Source of the DNA: Geobacillus proteiniphilus
Lineage (GTDB): Bacteria > Bacillota > Bacilli > Bacillales > Anoxybacillaceae
Direction: 5' to 3'
Length of the DNA stretch: 40,148 nt
Assembly (NCBI RefSeq): GCF_001908025.1
Contig: NZ_MQMG01000034.1
Coordinates: forward strand, 1-40,148
In this document: positions 7,604 through 15,896 of the stretch, piece after piece
Position numbering within the stretch: the stretch's first letter is position 1
Layout of the letters: each line of letters starts with the position of its first letter
Made by a program: the position numbers and the translations under genes
Notes under the pieces: model-generated
Database searches by the model: none
Told to the model about the DNA's origin: nothing
Seen by the model: only the letters and a program-made list of their open reading frames with translations

Positions 7604-9178
7604 TCACTTTTTCTCTGTTCCGCCCGCCGCCTGTTTTTTCAGCTGTTCGCGCAGCAAAAACTTTTGGATTTTCCCGCTCGCGTTGCGGGGCAGGGCATCG
7701 ATGAAATAGTAGGCGCGCGGACGTTTGTACGGAGCGAGGCGGTCGCTCGTTTTGCAAAACTGCTCGAGCTCATCGGCGGTCAGGAGGTCATCTTTTTTGA
7801 CGACGAAGGCGACGACTTTTTCGCCCCACAACTCATCCGGCTCGCCGAGCACAGCGACATCAAGCACTTTCGGATGCTCGTACAACACGTCCTCGACTTC
7901 GCGCGGATAGACGTTTTCCCCGCCGCTGATCACCATGTCATCGACCCGGTCGGCGACATACAAGTAGCCGTCTTCATCAAGGTAGCCGAGGTCGCCGGAA
8001 TGGTACCAACCTTTGTACAACGCTTTTTCCGTCGCTTCCTCGCGCTTGTAGTAGCCAGCCATCATGCACGGCCCGCGCATCACAATTTCACCGACTTCAT
8101 ATGGCGGCAGCACATCGTCTGGGTCGGACGGCCCGTCTTCACGCGCGCGGACGACGCGGATCTCATGATTCAGGCAGGCGCGCCCAGCGGAACCGGCTTT
8201 TTTCAGCTGCTCGTCTTCCAACAAAAACGTCACCGCCGGCCCCATTTCCGTCATGCCGTACGCTTGAATCAGCTCGATGCCGAGCTGCTCTTGGCATTGC
8301 CTGACAAGCGCTGGAGCCATCGGAGCGGCGCCGTATAGGCCGAGGCGAAGCGAAGATAAATCGTAACCGCTTACATTCTCCTGCAAGATCATGTTCCACA
8401 TCGTCGGGGCTCCAAACATGATCGTAATCCGCTCCCGTTCGATCGTTTCAAGCACGAGCTTGGCGTCAAAATGGTGCAAAATGACGCTCGCCGCTCCGGC
8501 ATGCACGCGCGGCAGCAAGCAGCAATGCAGCTCGGCGCAATGGAACAGCGGCGCTGCCGCCAGCCCGCGATCCGTCTCGCGGATGCGCATGACGCCATGG
8601 CAAATGACGCTTTGCTCGATCATGTCGCGGTGACGGTGCATCACTCCTTTTGGACGCCCAGTTGTGCCGCTTGTATACATAATGGCGTACAGATCGGTCT
8701 CTTCCACATGCACGCGCGGCGCTTCCCCTAGGGCCCGCGCGGCCTGCTCGTGAGCGTTTTTGGCAAACGGCGGCGGATCACGGTCGATCGACCAAAATGA
8801 CACGTGCGGGAAACGGCTGTGAATCGCGGCAAGTTCCGGTTCCACCGCCCGTTCAAACAGCACGATTTTCGGCTCGGCGTCCGTCAAAATATAGGCGATC
8901 TCTTCCGCCTTCAGCCGAAAATTGATCGGATTGAACACCGCGCCGATTTTGGCGCAGGCAAACAAGGCGGTCGCGAGCTCAAGCGTATTGTACAGCACCG
9001 TGGAGACGCGGTCTCCTTTGCGGACGCCCGCTTCCAAAAACGCGTTCGCCCACCGGTTCACTTCCCTCTCCCATTCGGCGTACGTATAGCGGCGTCCGGT
9101 CGCCGCGTCGACGACCGCCTCCCGGTTTGGAAACTTTCGCACTGTCTGGGAAAACATCTCCCCAATCGTCACATACAA
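7604..9178 (-). CDS. Fatty-acyl-CoA synthetase (AMP-forming), second; first gene of operon
   Basis: ANL-superfamily acyl-CoA ligase of about 524 residues. The phosphate loop MYTSGTTGRPKGVMHRH, the QAYGMTEMGP motif, the YHSGDLGYLDEDGYLYVADR hinge region and the C-terminal catalytic lysine (NASGKIQKF) are all present. The start is uncertain. A GTG at 9226 extends the frame by 16 codons but has no ribosome site, while the TTG at 9178 has AAGGGGG eight bases upstream, so I prefer TTG. Sequence similarity to the other synthetase in the operon is clear but distant, so the two probably have different substrates. I could not identify a convincing promoter or a FadR-type operator upstream. Confidence 0.9.
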   Translation of the reverse strand: MYVTIGEMFSQTVRKFPNREAVVDAATGRRYTYAEWEREVNRWANAFLEAGVRKGDRVSTVLYNTLELATALFACAKIGAVFNPINFRLKAEEIAYILTDAEPKIVLFERAVEPELAAIHSRFPHVSFWSIDRDPPPFAKNAHEQAARALGEAPRVHVEETDLYAIMYTSGTTGRPKGVMHRHRDMIEQSVICHGVMRIRETDRGLAAAPLFHCAELHCCLLPRVHAGAASVILHHFDAKLVLETIERERITIMFGAPTMWNMILQENVSGYDLSSLRLGLYGAAPMAPALVRQCQEQLGIELIQAYGMTEMGPAVTFLLEDEQLKKAGSAGRACLNHEIRVVRAREDGPSDPDDVLPPYEVGEIVMRGPCMMAGYYKREEATEKALYKGWYHSGDLGYLDEDGYLYVADRVDDMVISGGENVYPREVEDVLYEHPKVLDVAVLGEPDELWGEKVVAFVVKKDDLLTADELEQFCKTSDRLAPYKRPRAYYFIDALPRNASGKIQKFLLREQLKKQAAGGTEKK

Positions 9179-9331
9179 GCGCCTTTCCCCCTTTTCTCCG
9201 AATGGACGCAGGGCGTGCAGATCCACTAGACAGATAATTCAGATAAATAGGTGTATGATGCCCCCGCTGTTTATGTATTCGCTCTTTTTGATCGCATTCC
9301 TCTTTTTTGCGGCACAAAAAAGAAAGGAAGA

Positions 9332-9362
9332 CCTCTTTCTTTCGACAAGAAAAAGAAAGAGG
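9332..9362 (-). terminator. Hairpin downstream of spoVK
   Basis: An 11-bp perfect stem (9332-9342 with 9352-9362) is followed on the minus strand by a T-rich tract. It would end the spoVK transcript before the fatty-acid operon. The A+G/C+T asymmetry of the stem is unusual but the fold is perfect. Confidence 0.7.
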
Positions 9363-9413
9363 CGCCTCCTTTGCTTTTTTATCATCTCGCGCCGAGAAGA
9401 CCCCCACTTCCAC

Positions 9414-9441
9414 GCGTGAGCGTAGGTGGGAGAGCGTTCAA
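9414..9441 (-). repeat. IS605-like end remnant, inverted copy of 12401-12428
   Basis: This 28-bp stretch is the exact reverse complement of 12401-12428. Both copies are followed by a hairpin-forming segment and then GAGATGATAAAA, so they are two diverged copies of one element end. The stop codon of spoVK (9438-9440) lies inside this repeat. Confidence 0.85.
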
Positions 9442-10370
9442 GCATGAATCACTAAATCGCGGTCACGGATCGTCATCAGCTCTTTTTTATCGTAGCGCCC
9501 TTCATGAAGAAGGCGGACCGCCTGCTTGCGGATCGCTTTTTCGATTAAGTTGCGCACATAGCGGCCGTTGCTGAACTTGAGGCGGCCGGTCGCTTCCAGC
9601 GTCCCTTCGAGATGAATGTACAGTTTCCGCTCCGCTTCCGGCGTCATTTCATACTCGCGCTCGCGCAACATTTGCTTGGCGATTTGCACGAGCTCCTCGA
9701 CCGTATAATCGGGGAACTCGATCGTGAGAGGAAAGCGCGACGGCAAGCCGGGATTTAACGACAAAAAGTAATCCATTTCTTTCGGATACCCGGCCAAAAT
9801 AACGACCAAGTCGTCGCAATAGTCTTCCATTCCTTTGACAAGCGTGTCAATCGCCTCTTTGCCGAAATCTTTTTCGCCCCCGCGGGCGAGCGAATACGCT
9901 TCATCGATGAACAAAATTCCGCCGCGCGCTTTTTTGATCAAATCGCGCGTTTTGCTCGCCGTATGCCCGATGTACTCTCCGACCAAATCGGCCCGCTCAG
10001 CCTCGATGAAATGCCCTTTGGACAACACGTTCATCTCAAAAAACAGCTTGCCGAGCAAGCGCGCCACTGTCGTTTTGCCGGTGCCGGGATTGCCTTTGAA
10101 AATCATATGGAGCGCCTGGCGGTTGGCCTTTAAGCCGTTCTCCTTGCGCAGCCGGTTGATGTACAGCCAGGCGTAAATTTCCTTGATGATTTTTTTGACA
10201 TGATCAAGGCCGATCAGTTGATCGAGTTCTTTTTGAATGTTGCGGAGCGCCTGATGCTCTTCGCCATCGAGCCAGTCGTTTCGCTCTTCTTTCACTAAAT
10301 GGTTCACCGTTTTGGAGTTCAACACAATGTTGATTTGCCCTTTCGCCTTGTTCATCGTCAATTCTGACAA
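9438..10370 (-). CDS. spoVK: Stage V sporulation protein K, AAA+ ATPase
   Basis: A 310-residue AAA+ protein of the CbxX/CfqX type needed for spore maturation in Bacillus. Walker A GNPGTGKT is at about residues 93-100. Walker B GGILFIDEAYSL follows near residue 150, and sensor and arginine-finger regions (GLPSRFPLTIEFPDYT) are visible further on. The start is taken as TTG 10370 because GAGGTGA lies seven bases upstream; the next ATG, five codons in, has none. The stop codon sits inside an IS605-like repeat (9414-9441), so the natural C-terminus may have been replaced by a few residues. The neighbour hfq is upstream with its own terminator. SpoVK is known to be SigE-controlled in B. subtilis, but I could not find a convincing SigE promoter here. 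Confidence 0.92.
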   Translation of the reverse strand: MSELTMNKAKGQINIVLNSKTVNHLVKEERNDWLDGEEHQALRNIQKELDQLIGLDHVKKIIKEIYAWLYINRLRKENGLKANRQALHMIFKGNPGTGKTTVARLLGKLFFEMNVLSKGHFIEAERADLVGEYIGHTASKTRDLIKKARGGILFIDEAYSLARGGEKDFGKEAIDTLVKGMEDYCDDLVVILAGYPKEMDYFLSLNPGLPSRFPLTIEFPDYTVEELVQIAKQMLREREYEMTPEAERKLYIHLEGTLEATGRLKFSNGRYVRNLIEKAIRKQAVRLLHEGRYDKKELMTIRDRDLVIHA

Positions 10371-10648
10371 GGGGCGTCACCTCGCTTCCCGTTTTCTGCC
10401 ATCCGCACCCGTTCCGACTTGGCTTTTGACGCCTTGCCTTTTCGTTACTAGTATACGTACGCCACCGCCGATCCGTGACAATCGCCCAAACGAACAGCCG
10501 GTCGGCTATAGCGGAAAAAAGTTTGTATATGTTTATTCACAAAGGCGGCGGTTTACGCATCTGAATTCACCTCGCCCCTCACTTCCCTTCGGGTGACGCG
10601 GGAGCTTGTCGATCAAATAGCGGGCGCGGAAGGAAAACGGGAAATGGC

Positions 10649-10681
10649 AAAAGGCGCCCTCCGCGAAGGAAGGCGCCTTTT
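10649..10681 (-). terminator. Terminator of miaA-hfq
   Basis: A 10-bp perfect stem (10649-10658 with 10672-10681) has a T-run on both strands. It lies 26 bp downstream of the hfq stop and could act in either direction. Confidence 0.9.
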
Positions 10682-10706
10682 TTCGGCGGCGTATGTACCG
10701 TCGGTC

Positions 10707-10934
10707 TTACTGTTCGGTTTCAAAATGGATGTTCCGCTCCGGCGCAAACGTCGAAATGGCGTGCTTGTAAATGAGCTGTTGTTTTCCTTGCACTTCCAAA
10801 AGCACGGTGAAGTTGTCAAATCCTTTAATGTACCCGCGCAGTTGGAAGCCGTTCAATAAGAAGACGGTCACTTGAATGCCCTCTTTGCGCAGCTGGTTTA
10901 AAAACTGGTCTTGAATATTGATCGTATTTTTCAT
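10707..10934 (-). CDS. hfq: RNA chaperone Hfq
   Basis: A 75-residue Sm-like protein that forms a hexameric ring and binds A-rich and U-rich RNA. The Sm1 region ([37 protein letters not shown]) and Sm2 (YKHAISTF, the usual position of the YKHA(I/V)S motif) are intact. As in other Firmicutes, the C-terminal tail is short. The start ATG 10934 has GGAGG seven bases upstream; a longer reading from 10985 is not supported. The gene is 34 bp after miaA, the order seen in Bacillus and enterobacteria, and is probably cotranscribed with it. Confidence 0.97.
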   Translation of the reverse strand: MKNTINIQDQFLNQLRKEGIQVTVFLLNGFQLRGYIKGFDNFTVLLEVQGKQQLIYKHAISTFAPERNIHFETEQ

Positions 10935-10968
10935 CAAACGTCCTCCTCTTTTCTCTCTAAGGATATAA

Positions 10969-11916
10969 TTATATATTCGCTTCAAGTTGAAGCTTTCCTG
11001 CTACATAGCGAGAAATTTCCTCCACCTTGGCGGCGAACTGCCCGGCGTCGGTCATGTCAAACCATTTCACCGGCATTTGGTTGCGAAACCAAGTGAGCTG
11101 CCGTTTCGCATAGCGGCGCGAATTTTGTTTCAGCTGCTCGATCGCTTCATCAAGGGAAACGCGGCCGTCAAAATAGTCGTACAGCTCCTTGTAGCCGATG
11201 GCTTGCACCGCCTGGCAGTCGCGCAGGCCGCGGTCATAAAGCGCCCTCGCCTCTTCGATCAACCCTGCGGCGATCATCTCATCGACCCGCTCGTTGATGC
11301 GGCGGTAAAGCGCCTCCCGCTCCGCCGTCAAGCCAACGATGGCCGCCTCATACAAAAGCCGCTTTGACTGCCCTTGCTGCCACTCGCTGAACGGCTTTCC
11401 GGTGCAATGATACACTTCTAAGGCGCGGATGACGCGGCGGATGTTGTGCGGATGAATGCGGGCCGCACTTATTGGATCAACCGCCTCAAGCCGCCGGTGA
11501 AGCGCTTCGGCTCCTTGCTCGGCCGCCAGCTGTTTGAGCGCCCGGCGGTACGCTTCGTCGGAAGGGGCGGCGGAAAATTGGTAATCGTAAAGGGCTGCCT
11601 GAATGTACAGCCCGGTGCCGCCGACGATGATCGGCAGCCGGCCGCGCGCCGAAATCTCGGTGATGAGCGCACGGCAAAGCCGCTGAAATTCGACGACGGA
11701 AAACGGTTCGCACGGCTCTTTGATGTCAAGCAAATGATGCGGAATCCCTTCCATCTCATCGGGCTTCACTTTCGCCGTGCCAATGTCCATCCCTTTATAA
11801 ATTTGCATCGAATCGCCGCTGATGACCTCTCCACCCAGCTTTTTCGCCAACGCGATGCCGAGCTTCGTTTTGCCGACCGCCGTCGGCCCGACGATGACGG
11901 CGACTTTTTCAGCCAT
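10969..11916 (-). CDS. miaA: tRNA dimethylallyltransferase
   Basis: A 315-residue enzyme that adds a dimethylallyl group to N6 of A37 in tRNAs reading UNN codons. The P-loop GPTAVGKT is near residue 10. [18 protein letters not shown] follows, with the catalytic Asp, and then GGTGLYIQ. The C-terminal [14 protein letters not shown] is the tRNA-binding signature. Its product is the substrate of MiaB, encoded at 23231-24826 in this window, which adds the 2-methylthio group to i6A37. The upstream gap carries IS605-like hairpins. Confidence 0.97.
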   Translation of the reverse strand: MAEKVAVIVGPTAVGKTKLGIALAKKLGGEVISGDSMQIYKGMDIGTAKVKPDEMEGIPHHLLDIKEPCEPFSVVEFQRLCRALITEISARGRLPIIVGGTGLYIQAALYDYQFSAAPSDEAYRRALKQLAAEQGAEALHRRLEAVDPISAARIHPHNIRRVIRALEVYHCTGKPFSEWQQGQSKRLLYEAAIVGLTAEREALYRRINERVDEMIAAGLIEEARALYDRGLRDCQAVQAIGYKELYDYFDGRVSLDEAIEQLKQNSRRYAKRQLTWFRNQMPVKWFDMTDAGQFAAKVEEISRYVAGKLQLEANI

Positions 11917-11972
11917 AGCGCGTCACTGCTTTCTGTTGTTGGACTTGTGTCAACCATCATTATACGTGAACT

Positions 11973-12036
11973 GCTCCCACTTCGCTTTGCTTGAAGTGGG
12001 AGCTTCTCAGTTCCACGACGAAAGCCACCTTTCGTC
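11973..12036 (-). other. Tandem hairpins resembling an IS605-family omega-RNA / right end, without tnpB
   Basis: Two strong hairpins lie in tandem: an 11-bp perfect stem (11973-11983 with 11993-12003) and an 8-bp perfect stem (12017-12024 with 12029-12036). On the minus strand the order, a structured stretch and then a terminal CTCCCACTTC stem-loop, resembles the 3' scaffold and right end of tnpB-type elements. No tnpB frame is present. The 542-bp gap 11917-12458 also holds an 8-bp inverted repeat (12173-12180 with 12192-12199) and the end remnant at 12401. I see no gene in it. Confidence 0.5.
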
Positions 12037-12400
12037 TCCCTGAGCGTCACTTCGGGTCGTCCCAACCCTAGGCATCCGACGATTCGGAGTTCTTTCGCGC
12101 CTTGGATCTTTTACGCATGGAAGGCTTTGCTTGATTTTCTCCATGCAACCCCTATATCCAGTTCACAAAGAACATGATATACCTTGATTTTATCATGTAT
12201 TTTGGCTGACGCCAACCAATATTCATCTTCCGCTTATCGCTGGGCTGCGCCCTTCACGCGCTTGAAGCGGGAGTCTTTTTTCGGAACTATGATCAAAACG
12301 GCAACGCATGAACCCATTTCTTTCATACGTTTTCGCCATCCGCAGACCGTTTTATACATGGCAACGCGAAAAATTGCCTTGTTCCCTTTCCCCATGACCA

Positions 12401-12428
12401 TTGAACGCTCTCCCACCTACGCTCACGC
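12401..12428 (+). repeat. IS605-like end remnant, inverted copy of 9414-9441
   Basis: This is an exact 28-bp match, in inverted orientation, to the repeat that overlaps the spoVK stop. It continues into a near-hairpin (CTCCCACC with the downstream GGCGGGAG) and GATGATAAAA, and ends close to the chemoreceptor stop at 12459. Confidence 0.85.
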
Positions 12429-12458
12429 TTCGAGGCGGGAGATGATAAAAGGCGCTCA

Positions 12459-14156
12459 TCATAATGAAAACTTGTTGACAATCGCCTGCAAATCGTCCGC
12501 CATCTTCGAGAGCGACGCGGCCGAAGCTGAAATTTCCTCCATCGAGGCCAGCTGTTCCTCGGTCGCCGCCGACACCTCCTGCGCACCGGCCGATGTTGAC
12601 TCGGCCACGTCGGCGACAAGCCGGACGGAGCGCACAATTTGCTCCGAAGAAGAGGCCATGTCGCTGACCGCGGTGGATACGTCGCGGATTTGCGCCGCGA
12701 CTTCGTCCACGGCGGCGCGAATGCGGGCGAACATTTCTCCCGAGGCGCGAATGACGTTCGTTCCGGCCGTCACTTCGTTGACGACCGACTCCATCGATTG
12801 GACGGCATGGGCCGTTTCTTCTTGAATGGCAGCAATCAATTCCGCGATTTGCTGGGCCGATTGGGCCGATTGCTCGGCGAGCTTCCGCACTTCGTCAGCG
12901 ACGACGGCAAAGCCGCGCCCGTGCTCGCCGGCGCGCGCCGCCTCAATGGCGGCGTTTAAGGCGAGCAAGTTTGTCTGCGCCGCGATGCTGCGGATCGCTT
13001 CGATGATCGAGCCGATTTGCTCGGAACGGTGGCCAAGCCCTTTAATGAGGTCAGCCAGCCGCTCGACCGTATCGTTCACTTTGTTCATTTGCGCGACGCC
13101 CGCCTCGATCGTTTGCCCGCCCTCAGCCGCTTGTTTTGACGCATCAGCGGCGATGGAGGACACGCTTTGCGCCCGCCCGGAAATTTGCTCGATTCTCTCG
13201 GACATTGAATCGACGGCGGCGGACGTTTCTTCAACGCTTTGCATTTGCTTGTCCATGCCGGAAGCAACGCCTTGGATCGTCATGGCGATTTGCTCGGTCG
13301 CCTTGCTCGTCTGTTCGGCGCTCGCCGCCAGCTCCTCCGACGAAGCGGCGACTTGCTCGGCGTTTTGCGCCATTTCCTGGAGCACTTCGCGCAAGTTTTT
13401 CGCCATTTGCTCAAACGAAGCGGCGAGCTCGCCAATTTCATCGCGGTTGCGGACGCCGGTTTTTGTTTCTGTCAAATCGCCGGCGGCGATCCGCTTCGCT
13501 GCTTCCGACAGCGCAAGCAACGGGCGAGAAAGCGAACGGCTGATGTAATAGCTGACGGCCGCTCCAGCCGCCGCCGTCAACAAGCCGACGATGATGAGCA
13601 ACCGCTGGACCGCGGCCGCCGATGCGCTCGCATCATCATTTGCCTCCCTCATTTCCCTCTGCTGGAGAGCGACCAATTGATGCACTTTTTCATCAAATTG
13701 GGTCGTTACGTCGCGCCCAGTCGTGGTCACAAGGGCGATATACTGCTCCGGTTTGTTTTGCGATTTTAAGTCGAACGTTTTTTGTCCAAGTTCGTAAAAC
13801 TGCTGTTCAAGCAAATCGAGCTCGGCAAGCAGCTGTTTCGTTTCTTCCCGCGCCAGCTCCGCCGCAAGCTTTTCGCTCATTTGCTTGTACTCCTCATGCG
13901 CTTTTTCAAAGTTTTCTCTTGACGTCTCATCGCCGGTCAACAAATAGCCGCGCATACTGCCGACTTCGCGGCGGATCAATACTTCAAGCTCTTTGGCATT
14001 GACAAGTTTCGTCACCCGTTTGTCGATCACACCGGTGTATGTACGGTCAAGGGTCGAAATCTCGTAATAAGAAAACCCGACTAGCAATGCGATCAACACG
14101 TAGACGAGGCCGAAGCCAGCCAGCAGTTTTTTGCGCACGGTCATTTTCATGTTCAT
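12459..14156 (-). CDS. Methyl-accepting chemotaxis protein
   Basis: A 565-residue transmembrane chemoreceptor. The first membrane segment is at about residues 11-31, followed by a helical periplasmic-side sensor of about 150 residues containing a CHASE3-like GYLLTGDE motif. The second membrane segment is at about 186-204, the HAMP domain at about 205-258, and the cytoplasmic signalling coiled coil extends to the end. The signalling tip [20 protein letters not shown] and [18 protein letters not shown] are fully conserved, so coupling to CheA/CheW should be intact. The start ATG 14156 has GGGGGA upstream; a longer reading from 14222 is not supported. A SigD-type promoter lies 46 bp upstream of it. 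The ligand cannot be read from sequence. Confidence 0.94.
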   Translation of the reverse strand: MNMKMTVRKKLLAGFGLVYVLIALLVGFSYYEISTLDRTYTGVIDKRVTKLVNAKELEVLIRREVGSMRGYLLTGDETSRENFEKAHEEYKQMSEKLAAELAREETKQLLAELDLLEQQFYELGQKTFDLKSQNKPEQYIALVTTTGRDVTTQFDEKVHQLVALQQREMREANDDASASAAAVQRLLIIVGLLTAAAGAAVSYYISRSLSRPLLALSEAAKRIAAGDLTETKTGVRNRDEIGELAASFEQMAKNLREVLQEMAQNAEQVAASSEELAASAEQTSKATEQIAMTIQGVASGMDKQMQSVEETSAAVDSMSERIEQISGRAQSVSSIAADASKQAAEGGQTIEAGVAQMNKVNDTVERLADLIKGLGHRSEQIGSIIEAIRSIAAQTNLLALNAAIEAARAGEHGRGFAVVADEVRKLAEQSAQSAQQIAELIAAIQEETAHAVQSMESVVNEVTAGTNVIRASGEMFARIRAAVDEVAAQIRDVSTAVSDMASSSEQIVRSVRLVADVAESTSAGAQEVSAATEEQLASMEEISASAASLSKMADDLQAIVNKFSL

Positions 14157-14201
14157 TGGCAAGTCCCCCGTTTGTGAATCAATAATGTTGTCCCATCTAT
14201 A

Positions 14202-14228
14202 ATATCGGACGATAGCAGCCAATGTTTA
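14202..14228 (-). promoter_or_regulatory. SigD-type (motility/chemotaxis) promoter of the chemoreceptor
   Basis: On the minus strand TAAA (14228-14225) is followed after exactly 15 bases by TCCGATAT (14209-14202), one mismatch from the Bacillus SigD consensus TAAA-N15-GCCGATAT. Its position 46 bp upstream of the start codon and the identity of the gene both fit SigD control. Confidence 0.8.
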
Positions 14229-14273
14229 GCATTTTTTGAGGCAGACAGTCCGCACCGATGCCGCTTCCCCGCC

Positions 14274-15623
14274 TTACGCCGTTCCTTCCGGCTGCCACGT
14301 GTTTCGGCCGGCTTCGGCTTCATCCTGAATGAAAAGCGAAGTGACAAGCGCCACAATGCTGCCAATGAGGCCGAATAAAAACAAATGATGGATGCCGGCC
14401 ATAAACGTCGGCGCCTTCGTCAAAAACGCTCCCATGACTGTCACGCCGATCGCCGTGCCGATATTGCGGCAAAACATAAAAAAGGACGTCGCAATTCCTT
14501 TTTCATGAGCGTCGGCAAGCTGCTGCGAGCCAATGACCCCAACGGTCGACGTCAACCCGAACGACAGTCCTTGGACAAACATAACGAAGAAAACGTACCA
14601 AAATCCGTGGCTTTCGTTGAGCAGCGCAAGAAGCAAGCCGGACGCAACCAACAGCACATTGCCGATGATGAGAAGCGGCCGATATCCATAGCGCAAAATC
14701 CATTTCCCGGCCGGCACGGCGGCGATCATCCAGCCAACGGACGAGCCAAGCAAGGCGACGCCGCTTATAAATACGGACAAATGGGCGACGTTTTGCAAAA
14801 AGAGCGGGATGTAGCTTGACGTCCCAAACAGCGCAACGCAGCTGACAAAGCCGTTAATGTTCATCCATTTGAGCGTCCGGTGGTGGACAAGCGACAGCGG
14901 CACGAGCGGAGACGGCTGCCGTTTTTCGAAAAAGTAAAACGCAACAAACAAGAGCGCGCCGGCCGCCCCGTACCACCATTGCCCCCGCGCAACGACGGTG
15001 ACGAGCAAAAGCAAACTGACCGCCGCCGCAAACAACGCAGCCCCCATGTAATCGACCGCCGCCCGCTTCGGTTCATATACTTCTTTATATGGAAGCAACG
15101 TCACAAGCGAGAGCAGGCAAATGGGAATGTTGACATAAAAAATCCAGCGCCATGTCGCGTATTCGACAAACAGCGAGCCTAAAAGCGGCGCCAAGACGGC
15201 GGAAATGCCCCACATGGCGGTAAAAAACGCCTGGATCTTTCCGCGCTTTTCCACCGGAAACAAATCGCCGGCAATAATGGCCGGAAACGGCATCATAAAC
15301 CCGGCACCGACCCCTTGTACGGCGCGGAACACAACGAGTTGCACCATGTTTTGCGACAAGCCGCAAAGAAGCGAGCCGATCAAAAATAAAATGATGCCAA
15401 AGCTGAATACGTTTTTGCGGCCAAACAGATCGGACAGACGGCCGGCAATCGGCGACAGGACGGTTGTCGTAATCATATACGACGCAAATGTCCACGCATA
15501 AAGAGAAAAGTCCCCGAGCTCTTTGGCGATAATCGGCATCGTCGTGTTCATGATCGTCGTATCCATCGAGGCGACAAGCATGGCCAAGACAATGCTCACC
15601 ATCACGGACAGACGGCTGTTCAT
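14274..15623 (-). CDS. MFS multidrug exporter, DHA2 (EmrB/QacA) type
   Basis: A 449-residue proton-driven exporter with about a dozen or more hydrophobic segments. The N-terminus MLVASMDTTIMNTTMPIIAKEL carries the acidic residue in helix 1 typical of the DHA family. The loop 2-3 motif GRLSDLFGRKNV and the antiporter motif C region (FRAVQGVGAGFMMPFPAII) are present. The start ATG 15623 has AGGAGG eight bases upstream. It is a single gene with no regulator adjacent; the chemoreceptor downstream has its own promoter. The substrate is unknown. The 273-bp upstream gap shows only the terminator of the neighbouring hydrolase gene and no strong promoter. Confidence 0.92.
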   Translation of the reverse strand: MNSRLSVMVSIVLAMLVASMDTTIMNTTMPIIAKELGDFSLYAWTFASYMITTTVLSPIAGRLSDLFGRKNVFSFGIILFLIGSLLCGLSQNMVQLVVFRAVQGVGAGFMMPFPAIIAGDLFPVEKRGKIQAFFTAMWGISAVLAPLLGSLFVEYATWRWIFYVNIPICLLSLVTLLPYKEVYEPKRAAVDYMGAALFAAAVSLLLLVTVVARGQWWYGAAGALLFVAFYFFEKRQPSPLVPLSLVHHRTLKWMNINGFVSCVALFGTSSYIPLFLQNVAHLSVFISGVALLGSSVGWMIAAVPAGKWILRYGYRPLLIIGNVLLVASGLLLALLNESHGFWYVFFVMFVQGLSFGLTSTVGVIGSQQLADAHEKGIATSFFMFCRNIGTAIGVTVMGAFLTKAPTFMAGIHHLFLFGLIGSIVALVTSLFIQDEAEAGRNTWQPEGTA

Positions 15624-15835
15624 ACCAATGCCCTCCTTTTTGATCACCTATGAATATCTTATTTTACATGATGAATCACCATGGCACCAAATGATACGCG
15701 CCCGAAAGCCGGACTATTTGTACTTGTTGCTGTTTTTTGTCGCCTTAAAAGCAGAAAGCCTCAAAACCGCTAACACGTTTTCCGCGGCATCATCCTGCAT
15801 CTTTTTTGGATTCGGCTTTCACTCTCACGAACAAC

Positions 15836-15878
15836 AAAAAAGCTGTTCACCGAAGCGCCTAAGGCTTCGCGAACAGCT
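15836..15878 (-). terminator. Terminator of the LysM-NlpC/P60 gene
   Basis: A long stem (15841-15856 with 15864-15878, one unpaired base) is followed on the minus strand by six T residues. It starts 19 bp after the stop codon. Confidence 0.92.
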
Positions 15879-15896
15879 GTGTTGATCGTCTTTCAT

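Noticed and set aside
9179-9331. FadR-type operator or SigA promoter for the fatty-acid operon
   Set aside because: I looked for a TTGAATGA/TCATTCAA-like palindrome and for paired -35/-10 hexamers and found nothing convincing.
10371-10648. SigE promoter for spoVK
   Set aside because: CATATACA near 10530 resembles a -10, but no -35 fits at 13-15 bases, so it is not annotated.
12184-12825. Plus-strand frame across the IS remnant and the chemoreceptor 3' end
   Set aside because: Its Ser/Ala/Thr-rich second half is the complement of the chemoreceptor coiled coil; nothing supports it as a gene.
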